Below, piece after piece: positions 27,724 to 37,127 of a stretch of 64,000 nucleotides of DNA. Under the pieces are notes generated by a model that was given only the letters and a program-made list of their open reading frames with translations, had not been told where the DNA came from and did not search any database. The DNA comes from Robbsia andropogonis (lineage in GTDB: Bacteria; Pseudomonadota; Gammaproteobacteria; Burkholderiales; Burkholderiaceae): assembly GCF_000970345.1 (NCBI RefSeq), contig NZ_LAQU01000021.1:1-64000 (forward strand), given 5' to 3'. Made by a program: the position numbers and the translations under genes. Numbering within the stretch: the first letter of the stretch is position 1; each line of letters starts with the position of its first letter.

Positions 27724-29658
27724 TTACGTCACACTCCCGGATTCAAGGGATGCGTCATTCCGCGAACGTAAAGCCGGCATGAAGAGCGCTTTCAACCTGG
27801 CGGCAATGCGGGCGACGTCACGCTCAGCATCTTCCGCCTCGATCACCTGGCCACTTCGACCGAACCCCATCGGACATTGACCGCCTCCCATCGCATTTAC
27901 CCGGCCTGGTGTGGTGTCCATCGGAAGACGTGTATTTCCAGCGGCGACAAACGCGTTCAATGCCGCAATACCCGCATCGGTTTTCGCGACGTGCTTATCC
28001 CGAGCGCTCGTATTGAACCAGAAAGCAAACCGACGCCGAGACGTCCCACGTTTCGATGCATCACCAGCCCCGCCCCCATCGGAGCCGGAATCATTTCCGC
28101 CGGACGGAGCCATCGGCATCGACAGCGTCGGCGCGCGTGACAGCTTGTCGTATAAATCCCGATAGCTGCCCACCATCTGCGCCTTTGTGTAGTATCGGCG
28201 TACTCGCGCGATCCCTGCCTGCTGTGCCTCGAGCCACCGGGTTTCGTCGCCGAGCAACGCAACGGTGGCTTGCGCGAACATGGCGGGATTGGCGATTTGC
28301 ACTACCACGCCGGATGCGCCAAGCGCGCGGTCAGCTTCATCGTTACCCTCGATCAACTGCCGGCATGAACCGACATCGGTCGTAATAGCGGGAACACCGG
28401 ACGCGAACCCTTCCAGCAACACCAGGGGCAACGCTTCGCTGATGGACGTCAGCGCGATCAGGTCGATCTGCGGCATCATGTCGTCGATGCGCTGGAATCC
28501 CATGAATTTCAGGCGTGACTGCAAACCGAGGCTTTCAACCAAGGCCCGACACTCCTTGGCGTACTCGGGATCCTCTTCTTCCGGTCCGATGATCCACCCC
28601 TCGATATCAGGCATTGACCGCGATGCGATGAAAATACCGCGAATGAAGGTCTTGATGTCCTTGATGGGAACCACACGCCCAATCAGCCCGACAATCCGGC
28701 GGCGCCCTTGCGTACGCTTGGCGATCAAAGGCGCGAGCCGTTCGACGTCGATCCCGTTTGGAATGCTGCGGGTGCGCTCCGCGCGCGCGCCGTCGGCGAC
28801 TTGCCGCAAACGATTCGTCTCATATAGCGCGACGATATCCGACGATGCATCGTAAGCAAGTCGGCCGATCGCCTCGAAGAACCGCACCCACAATTCTCGA
28901 AAATAACTAACGCGAGAAATATCGCGTTCGAAGAGCCCACGGTTATCGCGTATCCACTGGCTCTGAAGCAAGTCGATCTTGCGCTCCTTCGTGTAGATGC
29001 CGTGTTCCGAGATCAGCAGTGGCCGTCCCGATCGATAATGCAACAACGCGCCCAGGAAGCCCGCATAGCCCGTCGAGACCGTGTGATATACCTGCGCCTT
29101 CGGCACCGTGCGGGCCACCTCGGCCAGTAACCATAGCGGACGATGCATGGTACGCACCGTCCAGAAATAATCGGTGAATGATGGGTCCGTGCAGAACCGT
29201 TCGTAGCGATCGACAATCGATTCCCATGCACGCCGACTGTTCAGGAAGTGTGCTTCACTCAAGCCCCCATCGGCACTCAACATCGGAATCAAATCGGCAA
29301 TCAAGCTACCGATCGTCTGCCCCCCTCGCGGATCACGCATGGCGTCATGCAACGCGGACGCACGTTCAAAGGCATCGTGATTACCGTCCACCGCAAATGG
29401 TCGAGCCGCATCGACCGCCACCGGTGCATACAGGAAGTGCGTCTCTATATGCACCACATTGTCAGGTAACTCATAAGCGGGCGCACCGTAGTCCGACCGC
29501 TGGCTTCCAATGAAGACAATCGCGAAACGGATATCTGGAAATGCACGGATCATCTCGTTCACCCAGCTGGACACGCCACCGCGAACATATGGGAACGTGC
29601 CTTCCAGCAACAGGCAGACATCGGCATGCGCCGATCGACGTTCAGGGAGTGCTTTCAT
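27724..29658 (-). CDS. pelF: PelF glycosyltransferase with C-terminal extension
   Basis: 644-residue cytoplasmic GT4-type glycosyltransferase, the proposed Pel polymerase that uses UDP-GalNAc/GlcNAc. PelF-type start: DVCLLLEGTFPYVRGGVSSW. Later come NGIDVERLAP, IGRVVPIKDIKTFIRG and the donor-site E-x7-E motif EALPLVLLEGF. P. aeruginosa PelF has about 507 residues; here some 135 extra residues follow the catalytic domain, beginning with a Gly/Ser/Asp-rich linker (GGNDSGSDGGGAGD) and ending in a charged helical segment. The ATG at 29658 overlaps the pelE stop (ATGA). Confidence 0.92.
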   Translation of the reverse strand: MKALPERRSAHADVCLLLEGTFPYVRGGVSSWVNEMIRAFPDIRFAIVFIGSQRSDYGAPAYELPDNVVHIETHFLYAPVAVDAARPFAVDGNHDAFERASALHDAMRDPRGGQTIGSLIADLIPMLSADGGLSEAHFLNSRRAWESIVDRYERFCTDPSFTDYFWTVRTMHRPLWLLAEVARTVPKAQVYHTVSTGYAGFLGALLHYRSGRPLLISEHGIYTKERKIDLLQSQWIRDNRGLFERDISRVSYFRELWVRFFEAIGRLAYDASSDIVALYETNRLRQVADGARAERTRSIPNGIDVERLAPLIAKRTQGRRRIVGLIGRVVPIKDIKTFIRGIFIASRSMPDIEGWIIGPEEEDPEYAKECRALVESLGLQSRLKFMGFQRIDDMMPQIDLIALTSISEALPLVLLEGFASGVPAITTDVGSCRQLIEGNDEADRALGASGVVVQIANPAMFAQATVALLGDETRWLEAQQAGIARVRRYYTKAQMVGSYRDLYDKLSRAPTLSMPMAPSGGNDSGSDGGGAGDASKRGTSRRRFAFWFNTSARDKHVAKTDAGIAALNAFVAAGNTRLPMDTTPGRVNAMGGGQCPMGFGRSGQVIEAEDAERDVARIAARLKALFMPALRSRNDASLESGSVT

Positions 29659-30791
29659 GTCGACCAGTACTCCACGACGGGTTTGAAAACAGGCAAGGCA
29701 TTTCGGCCCCGCAACGCTTCCAGCAGCACATGCACGGACGCGTAGTCGCGGTTGAGGAAGGCCGCTTCGGCCATCCAAGGCGCCAACCGATCACTCGGGA
29801 AACCCAACTCGCGCGCGTGCTCGAACGCTTCCCTGGCAAGTACCGGATCACCGTTGACAAGTGCCAGGCGGCCGCGGCGTAACCATAATGCGGCGTCGCC
29901 GCCGCCGATCGCGAGCGCGGCCTGCGCATGCTGGTCCGCCTGTTGCAATGCGTGGGTCTGAACCGCACCCTGCACGATATTTTGATACGCCAATTCGAAA
30001 TAGAGCTCCGCAAGCAAGCGGTGCACGGCTTGCAGTTGCGCTTCATTTGCAGCATAGGCTATCTGCTTACGCGCCGCGAAGATCTTCTGCATGATTTCAT
30101 TTTCCGCCTGGTCCATCCGACCATAAGCGATCAGGCGTACATCCTCCAACGGGTCTGTCAGCAGTTCACGCAGTAAGGGGCTGGTTGTCCGCGTGGGCAT
30201 CTGCTGAATGGCAACCAGCGCGGACAAACGATCCGACGCTGGCACCGCGACATTGGATACGCGAGCCTGCAAGCGGGCGCCACTGCCATGCGTCACTTGA
30301 GAGACGAGATTGGAGACAAATGTCGGACGCGGCACCGATACGATCTGTACGCTCGGTACCCGACCTGGGAACCACTTCGCCCATCCGCAGGCGAACAAGA
30401 TCACGAAGCCGCCGATCAACGGCACAAGGGTGCAAGTCAGCCATAGCAACAGGAACGTGGCCTTGCGGGGAAACCGATACGCAAGCGGCAAGCACTCGCG
30501 AAACATGACCGCTTCAGCAAGGCCCGCGACACATTGCCATCCGAAATACAGCAGGAACGGCGTGCGATCGCTCGAGACGTCGATACCGCGCACCAAAATG
30601 GAGACAGCAACTGATTGCGCGATGATCGTGCCGACAAAACCCAACACGAAAAGCAATATGCGCCGGGCACGTTTTTCCTCGGCATGCGCGGTGCCGACTG
30701 GGTCGTTGGCATCACGATGCCCTGTCTCAGACGGAGCAGGTGCCCCAGCTTCTCCGGTGGCCCGATCGGTAGGGGTTGGCTTAGTCATCAA
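29655..30791 (-). CDS. pelE: PelE membrane-TPR protein
   Basis: 378 residues. The N-terminal ~45 residues are polar, then come two pairs of TM segments (ILLFVLGFVGTIIAQSVAV; FLLLWLTCTLVPLIGGFVILFA), then a cytoplasmic TPR-like helical domain (AALWLRRGRLALVNGDPVLA). In Pel systems PelD, PelE, PelF and PelG form the inner-membrane synthase complex, with PelE linking PelD and PelF. It overlaps pelD by 11 bp and pelF by 4 bp. Confidence 0.88.
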   Translation of the reverse strand: MMTKPTPTDRATGEAGAPAPSETGHRDANDPVGTAHAEEKRARRILLFVLGFVGTIIAQSVAVSILVRGIDVSSDRTPFLLYFGWQCVAGLAEAVMFRECLPLAYRFPRKATFLLLWLTCTLVPLIGGFVILFACGWAKWFPGRVPSVQIVSVPRPTFVSNLVSQVTHGSGARLQARVSNVAVPASDRLSALVAIQQMPTRTTSPLLRELLTDPLEDVRLIAYGRMDQAENEIMQKIFAARKQIAYAANEAQLQAVHRLLAELYFELAYQNIVQGAVQTHALQQADQHAQAALAIGGGDAALWLRRGRLALVNGDPVLAREAFEHARELGFPSDRLAPWMAEAAFLNRDYASVHVLLEALRGRNALPVFKPVVEYWST

Positions 30792-32223
30792 CGCCGCTGA
30801 GGGTCAGAATACGTTGTAAAGCCAGCGCCGGGTCCAAGTCTCCGAGCAACTGTGTGTGCACGGCGACACGCGCGGTTTCAAGGTCCATCGCAAACTGCGC
30901 GCGCAAGCTGGATTCGATCCGCGCCAGATACCCGTTGATGCCGCCCATGTCGGTGACCGGCATCAGGTTTACGACGATCGAGTGCTCGGCCGTCTGGATT
31001 TCCCAGAAAACATCCAACGCCCGTCGTCGGCGCGAAACATGCTCGAACAGCGAGTCGCTGGCTTCGGTCCGCGGGAACGTCAACGATACCAGTGATGAAT
31101 GTACGCCGGTACGCGCCGCCATTCGCCCGAGGCGGCTTAATTCGAGCGCGAACTCCACAGGACAATCGGGCACCACGTCAATGACGTGGCGCACCAGTTC
31201 GGCATGCTCCAGACCATCGCCAAAATAACCAAGCAATACCTGGATCAACTGTAGGTTGTCAAATGTCAGCGACAGGAATGGCATCCGTCTGATCACCAAC
31301 ACACCACGAATCGAGCCGTCGGCCGCCAACAACGGCGCACAGACCAAATAGAGGCTATCAGGCAATTCCCCCTCGTCCATTTTCAAATGGGCGAGCGCGC
31401 CGTTCTCCAATGCATGCGTGATCAGTGCATCGCCGGGCACCAGGTCGAACGGATCGCCCACGATGGCCATCGCGACGGTGCTGACACGGCCATTGCGCAC
31501 GGTATAAAACGCGGCCTGTTCGAGACGACAGATCGGCGCGATATACCGCATCAACTGTTCGGCCGACATCTTACTTTCACCGGGGTCTTGCAAGCCGCCT
31601 TGCACCGACATCCTCCGCAGCTCGACGATCGAGTCGCGCAAGGTCGTTGGCTGCGACAGCAGGTCCTTTTCGAGACGATCGTGCGACATCCGCAACAAGT
31701 AATGATTGTTCGTCAGCGCGACGAGTCGATCGCTGAGATAGTCGTTTTTCGCACCGGCCTGGATGGCACGGGCACCCCACGTATCACCGAAATGGCCGAC
31801 GACGATCACCTGCACCATCCCACCGGCGAAGAATCCCACCGGGAACGCACCGCTTCCTACACCCGAGTGTCCTATCAACACCCATTCCACCAGCATGAAG
31901 GCCCCTCCGAACAGCCCGAGCAATGTGCCATAGCGCAACGCCAGCACCATTGGCGCCAACCATATCCACGGGAATGCCGCAGCCAGGGCGAGCGGATCAT
32001 GAGGACGCAGCATGGCCAGGATCGTCAGGACGATCAGCATGAAGGCGGCACTTTCCACCAACGCGAACGGACGCTGCACCGCCGGCGCGATCATGCGCCG
32101 GATGCGGCCGACGTTACCGAAGGCGCCGGTCTTTCGCAGCGCGCTACCCTCCGTGGGTGCGTCGGCGGCACCTGCGGTGCGCCCTTCGCCCTTGGACGCC
32201 TGCTGTGGCGTGGGAATGGCCAT
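30781..32223 (-). CDS. pelD: PelD c-di-GMP receptor
   Basis: 480 residues: about four TM helices (residues 50-145), a GAF domain (about 215-335) and a degenerate GGDEF domain (about 345-480) without a GGDEF motif. The c-di-GMP-binding inhibitory-site RxxD is present as RALD near residues 401-404, at the expected position for PelD. PelD activates polymer synthesis when c-di-GMP is bound. Starts 41 bp after pelC. The c-di-GMP phosphodiesterase gene at 41.7-43.4 kb is a plausible antagonist. Confidence 0.92.
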   Translation of the reverse strand: MAIPTPQQASKGEGRTAGAADAPTEGSALRKTGAFGNVGRIRRMIAPAVQRPFALVESAAFMLIVLTILAMLRPHDPLALAAAFPWIWLAPMVLALRYGTLLGLFGGAFMLVEWVLIGHSGVGSGAFPVGFFAGGMVQVIVVGHFGDTWGARAIQAGAKNDYLSDRLVALTNNHYLLRMSHDRLEKDLLSQPTTLRDSIVELRRMSVQGGLQDPGESKMSAEQLMRYIAPICRLEQAAFYTVRNGRVSTVAMAIVGDPFDLVPGDALITHALENGALAHLKMDEGELPDSLYLVCAPLLAADGSIRGVLVIRRMPFLSLTFDNLQLIQVLLGYFGDGLEHAELVRHVIDVVPDCPVEFALELSRLGRMAARTGVHSSLVSLTFPRTEASDSLFEHVSRRRRALDVFWEIQTAEHSIVVNLMPVTDMGGINGYLARIESSLRAQFAMDLETARVAVHTQLLGDLDPALALQRILTLSGVDD

Positions 32224-32264
32224 GATGTATCCGTCTATTCCGTTGGAACCTGCCGTGTCGCCGA

Positions 32265-32816
32265 TCAGCGTTGCCGCGCCAGCGGCGCCAGCGTCTTGAA
32301 GATCAAGCGCGTGGCAACCGTCGACAGGCTCGAACGGCTGAAGCCGCTCTTCGTCCCCGTGGCGCTCCAGACCACCTTGCCGGAATCCACATCGGTCAGT
32401 TCGTATGTCACCCCCACGACCGGCTCGCCGTCCACGCCGGTCTTATAACGCCACTCTTCCACCGCGCCACTCAATACATAACGTGCCTTCTGCGTACGTG
32501 CCCACGTCATCGTACGCTCGACATCCGCCCGGGCGCTTGCCGTGAACAATGCACTGGCGCTGCCATTGCCCGTTGCAACCGGCGCAAGGCGCACGTCGAT
32601 ACCGGATGCCCGCAGCGCATTGGCCGTAATGGACTCGGCGCTATGTCCGGCATCGGGCGTCTCCGTAAAGTTTGCCATCGTCGCCAGCACGATCTGGTCA
32701 CTGCCGCTCAGGGCCGGCGCACCACTTTGCCGCACGGTTCCGCACGCCGCCAACGCGACGGCCAGCATTATCACCGTTGCGGCCTGTGCGCCGCGCTGCA
32801 TCAGTTTCGTCATCAT
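32265..32816 (-). CDS. pelC: PelC outer-membrane lipoprotein
   Basis: 183-residue lipoprotein: the signal peptide ends in the lipobox LAAC, and the mature part is the PelC alpha/beta fold (IVLATMANFTETPDAGHSAE near its start, YVLSGAVEEWRYKTG and GKVVWSATGTKSG later). PelC forms a dodecameric funnel at the outer membrane that guides the cationic Pel polymer into the PelB barrel. About 70 bp after pelB and 41 bp before pelD. Confidence 0.92.
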   Translation of the reverse strand: MMTKLMQRGAQAATVIMLAVALAACGTVRQSGAPALSGSDQIVLATMANFTETPDAGHSAESITANALRASGIDVRLAPVATGNGSASALFTASARADVERTMTWARTQKARYVLSGAVEEWRYKTGVDGEPVVGVTYELTDVDSGKVVWSATGTKSGFSRSSLSTVATRLIFKTLAPLARQR

Positions 32817-32885
32817 GTCTCGACTTCCTCGCTTGTCGTCACTTACGGTCGTTACGTACTGTCGCCTACCTCAACAACGTCACGC

Positions 32886-35800
32886 CTAATAAAAATAGAT
32901 ATAGTTGACGCCCATCAGCGTCACCGCCGTACCCACACCGGATACCTGCTGGCGCGAGAAATAAAACACCAGCCGATCGCCGCCAAATACTGATCCGCCG
33001 ATACCCACGCTTGCCTGAGGGCCCCAGCCCTGATTCGAGTCGTGCACGATGCCAATATCGGCGTACGGACGCCACGACCGCGAATACGTGTCGCGCGCAT
33101 CGGTGCCAAAGCCGATGAAGGCGCCGTATTGCGTATAACTCTGCGGCATCACGGTGGCCGACGTCGGCGTGCCGGCATCCGACGGGATCAAGCGACCCAA
33201 CAAGCCGTCAGGCGATCCGCTCGCGTGATAGTCCCCCCGCACACCGATCACACGCACCGTGTAATCAGGATAGGTCGTCCGGACGCGATATCCCAATTCC
33301 GCGGACACGTTGGTGCCGCTACCCACATTATTCCGGGCTTGACTGTAGTAACGCGCTGCTTCGAACGTGGCCGATGCGTAAATCCGGTTCGTCGCATTCC
33401 ACCGAGCACTGACGGTGGCATTGTCCTTGACGCCCCCCACCGATAGAATTTGCGATTCGTTTGCCGCCTGATCCCGCCCAAGGCTGACCTGGCCGGACAA
33501 GACGCCGCCCCGGTTCACCTCGGCCGACACCGACATCGGATAGACGGTCGACGCGCCATGGCGAACCCCTGCGCTTGCTTGCACAGCCGTCGATTGCGTC
33601 TGGCGTCGCACATACACGCTCGTGGTGGTATCGAGGCCTGGAACGTTGGTCAACTGCGTGCTGTCGGCCGAACGTTGAAAACGTTGGACGTTGTCGACGC
33701 CTACCATGTAATGCTCGCCAATCTTCACACTGCCCGACGCGCGCTGTTCAATCGTATCCAAAGGGTGCGCCGTCGTGCTGTCGACACCGGCGCTCAACGA
33801 CTGCGGCCAGTTCATCGCGGTATCGAGCAAACGGTTGTGCAACACGTCCGACGCCGACGCGCCATCGAGCCCCCGATAGGCCAATTGTTCCGCCTGCGCC
33901 GGACGATCCAGCGCGATGGCCGCGTCAATGGCGCCAGTGACCGACAAATTACCTTTTCCCTGATCCAATAACTGCTGGATGCGGGGCTTGTCATCATCGG
34001 CCAGCGCAATGGCCATCGCCTGTTCCCGCGGAATCATCAACGCACCGGCGTACTGTCGCGCGAGCCAGCGGCGTGCAATGCCATTGCCTTCATGTGACAA
34101 GGCCCATGCCAGTGCCACATCCTTTGCCACCGACGACGTTAACTTGTCGCTGGCAACGTCTTTGCCAGCGGCGCCGACGTCGGTCGCTGCATCGGCGGCG
34201 GCGAACCCCGTACCACGCAGCGCCGCGCGTAAGGGCGCCAACCCCGGCGGATCGCCGATCATCGACGCGCGTGCCGCATTCGCCTGGCCTGTCATGTCGC
34301 GGCGACCGGCGTCGCTGTCCAGCACATCGCGCAACAAGGCGCGCGACGCATCGGCATTCTCAAAAATCGCGGCCAGCGAGGCCTGCTGGCCGATGATCTG
34401 TTCGCGCGCCTCGGCTTCTGCGGCAAGACGTCCCGACGTTGGCCGCCCACCAGCGTCCGTCGCGGTACGTTGCACGCCCAGCGGGCCGGAACCATCGCCA
34501 CCTTTTGCCATGGCATCACGCATGCCGCGCCACACCGTGCGGCGCAGTGTCCAGGCCTGCTCGTCGTGACCAGCCTGGTCCAACGCCTCCGCATACGCCA
34601 TCAGCCACAGCGGATCACGCGACATCGATGCCGCCTGCAAGCGGAAATAACGCAACGCGGCATCGGGGCGATTCAAGCGCAATTGCGCAGCGGCAAATGG
34701 TCCCCACAATGGTGGCGCGGACTGAACGCCATCCGGCCAGGTAGCCAATGCACGACGGATATCGTCATTCGTGCCGTAGTCAACGAGCGACCAGAGCCAG
34801 GACACTTGCACGTCCTGCGTTGCACCAGGCAGCTTGACGGCGCGATCGAGATCCGCCAATGCCTTGTCCGGTGCGCCGATCGCCCGATAGTAATCGGAGC
34901 GCACGCGCAGGAATTGCGGATCGCTCTCCAACGGCGGCAGACGATCGGGCGCAATGCCGTCGAGAAGATCCCTGGCAGCGTCAAGCGCCCGGGCATCCGT
35001 GTAGTAATGCAACGCCGCCTGCAACGATTGCGACGAGTGATCCAAACGATACTGTGCCTCCGCGGTGCGCGCGGCATCGATCGGGAATGGATCGTAGAAG
35101 AACGTCATCGCGGCAAGATCATCCGGCACCACCTTGCCGGTCGCCAATAAACGTCGGTACGCGTCATTGGCAATCTCATCCTTTTGCTGGAGTCGGGCGA
35201 GTTCCGCCACTGCCCGCCAATAGAGGGCGGCATTGTCATCGTTGGCGGCAATATTTCCGCGCACCGACACCAATGTCTGCAACGCGGTTGCGTAATCGCC
35301 GTGACGATACTGCAGGTTGGCCATGCGCAACGCGTGTTCCGCATTCGCGGGGTCGCGGCGCAACAGATCCTGATACGTCGCAATGGCGTCGTCGTCATGA
35401 CCCGCACGCGTCTGCAGGGTCGCCATCCGGCTCTCCACGGCAATCAACGCCGCGCCACGCCGTACTTTCATCCGGGCCTTCAGATACGCAATGCCATCGT
35501 CGGGACGACCCAGTCGCTCATAGGTCGCCGTAACCGCATCCAGCAGTTTCAAGTCGTCAGGACGGGCGTTCGATGCCCGGGTTACCGCGGCCAGATAGGC
35601 ATGATCGTCATTCAGCATCGGTGCTAGGCGCAGGACGTTCTGCCAGCCTTCGGGGTCCTGCGTACGCTCCGCGTAAGCCATCCACATCTGCAACGCAACG
35701 GTTGGCGCACGGTTCCATTCGGCAACCTGCGCCAGGCGACGGGTCCAGATCGGATCATCCGGATGCTTTGCTAGCTGTTCGTTGGCAAGGCGTTGCGCAC

Positions 35801-37127
35801 TGGCCAAATCGCTTGCCTCAAGGAACGATTGGTACAGCAGGGAGGGCACATCGCCCTCATGTCCCACTCCTGACTGCGCCGCGTCCGACGCCGCCGTGGG
35901 CTTGGTCGCCCCCGTGTTGGCCGGCGGCACGCCGGGCACCGCCGATGCGGCCTGCGGCTTCACTGGGCCATCCGACGACGTATTGGTCGCGGCCCGGATT
36001 CGGTTCGGGTCACGCGGGTCCACGACAAACTGTACCCGGACAATCGCCCCTTCTGCCTCGTCCATCGCCGTGCGAGGCGCCGCAGGCGAGCGCGCGCGCA
36101 CACGGTAGCCGGCAGGATGCGTGCCGTCCAGATACCCGCCCTCACGCGCCGCATGCAGCGAGGGTCTGGCCAAGCCGAGCGCGTCATACCACGCGCCGGA
36201 CATGACAATAATCCGGCTGCCGTGCCCATCATCTTTTATCTCCGGCGCGGCGGCCAGCAATGCCGCATCCGGTGCAGGGGTCGCCTGCGCGTATCCGGCC
36301 AGGGCCTTCGCATATCGGTCGACCCGATCGGTCGCCCGGGCCGCGCGCGCGAGATTCAACAGCACGATAAGCACCTGCCGATCGTGCATGAATGCACCGC
36401 CATAGCGGTCAGCAGCGCCCAATGCAGCGTCGAGCATATTGCCGGACTGCAGCACACGGATGCCGGCGATGAAACAGCGGCGCTGCTCGTTGACATCCGT
36501 CGCCCGCTGCTGCGCGCGGAACCAGCCGTCGGCGGCGGTACGATAGTCGCCGTCGAACATGGCATAGCGGATCACCTCGGCGTTCCAGCGCTGGGCATTC
36601 GCCTTGTCCTGATTTTCGAGGCGGGCATATAACTGCTTGGCCACCTGCTGCGCATTCGTCGACGCCGCGGTCGCCGCCAGACGCTGCAGTTCCGGCGTCG
36701 ACCAGTTCAGTCGCGCGGCATCCGCCAGCTCCTGGCGCACGATATTCAACTTCACGGCTCGCCCCGGATCGCTTTCCTTCAACGCGTTGGCAGTCCGGAC
36801 ATCTACGGCGATCTTCAACAGCACGGCGGTGCGCTTGACCCCGTCACCAGGCATGGTCGCCAGCCGATTGGCGATATTCCGCGCATCGTTGTCACGTCCT
36901 ACCTCGTAATACTGGTTCCCGAGGAAAGTCAGCAAATCGACGTCGGTGGGCTTCGAACGCAGCAACGCTTCGAGATACGCGATGCTTAGCGCCGTAGGCG
37001 AATCGGTCGCCGCCAGACGCGCCTGGATACCGCCCCGCGGATGCGCGACATAGAGCAAGCCGACGACGGAAACCGACATCACACCGACAAGCCAGGTAGG
37101 CGCGATGCGCAGACGTTTAGCGGCCAC
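32886..37127 (-). CDS. pelB: PelB outer-membrane export porin with TPR scaffold
   Basis: 1413 residues, longer than P. aeruginosa PelB (~1193). An N-terminal TM anchor (TWLVGVMSVSVVGLLYVAHP) is followed by a very long TPR superhelix (for example LLTFLGNQYYEVGRDNDARN and DDGIAYLKARMKVRRG) to about residue 1050, and a C-terminal beta-barrel with alternating strands ending in VNYIYFY. The GTG at 37127 overlaps the pelA stop by 11 bp. PelB carries Pel through the outer membrane and holds the periplasmic PelA. The added length lies mostly in the Ala/Gly/Asp-rich TPR linkers. Confidence 0.92.
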   Translation of the reverse strand: MAAKRLRIAPTWLVGVMSVSVVGLLYVAHPRGGIQARLAATDSPTALSIAYLEALLRSKPTDVDLLTFLGNQYYEVGRDNDARNIANRLATMPGDGVKRTAVLLKIAVDVRTANALKESDPGRAVKLNIVRQELADAARLNWSTPELQRLAATAASTNAQQVAKQLYARLENQDKANAQRWNAEVIRYAMFDGDYRTAADGWFRAQQRATDVNEQRRCFIAGIRVLQSGNMLDAALGAADRYGGAFMHDRQVLIVLLNLARAARATDRVDRYAKALAGYAQATPAPDAALLAAAPEIKDDGHGSRIIVMSGAWYDALGLARPSLHAAREGGYLDGTHPAGYRVRARSPAAPRTAMDEAEGAIVRVQFVVDPRDPNRIRAATNTSSDGPVKPQAASAVPGVPPANTGATKPTAASDAAQSGVGHEGDVPSLLYQSFLEASDLASAQRLANEQLAKHPDDPIWTRRLAQVAEWNRAPTVALQMWMAYAERTQDPEGWQNVLRLAPMLNDDHAYLAAVTRASNARPDDLKLLDAVTATYERLGRPDDGIAYLKARMKVRRGAALIAVESRMATLQTRAGHDDDAIATYQDLLRRDPANAEHALRMANLQYRHGDYATALQTLVSVRGNIAANDDNAALYWRAVAELARLQQKDEIANDAYRRLLATGKVVPDDLAAMTFFYDPFPIDAARTAEAQYRLDHSSQSLQAALHYYTDARALDAARDLLDGIAPDRLPPLESDPQFLRVRSDYYRAIGAPDKALADLDRAVKLPGATQDVQVSWLWSLVDYGTNDDIRRALATWPDGVQSAPPLWGPFAAAQLRLNRPDAALRYFRLQAASMSRDPLWLMAYAEALDQAGHDEQAWTLRRTVWRGMRDAMAKGGDGSGPLGVQRTATDAGGRPTSGRLAAEAEAREQIIGQQASLAAIFENADASRALLRDVLDSDAGRRDMTGQANAARASMIGDPPGLAPLRAALRGTGFAAADAATDVGAAGKDVASDKLTSSVAKDVALAWALSHEGNGIARRWLARQYAGALMIPREQAMAIALADDDKPRIQQLLDQGKGNLSVTGAIDAAIALDRPAQAEQLAYRGLDGASASDVLHNRLLDTAMNWPQSLSAGVDSTTAHPLDTIEQRASGSVKIGEHYMVGVDNVQRFQRSADSTQLTNVPGLDTTTSVYVRRQTQSTAVQASAGVRHGASTVYPMSVSAEVNRGGVLSGQVSLGRDQAANESQILSVGGVKDNATVSARWNATNRIYASATFEAARYYSQARNNVGSGTNVSAELGYRVRTTYPDYTVRVIGVRGDYHASGSPDGLLGRLIPSDAGTPTSATVMPQSYTQYGAFIGFGTDARDTYSRSWRPYADIGIVHDSNQGWGPQASVGIGGSVFGGDRLVFYFSRQQVSGVGTAVTLMGVNYIYFY

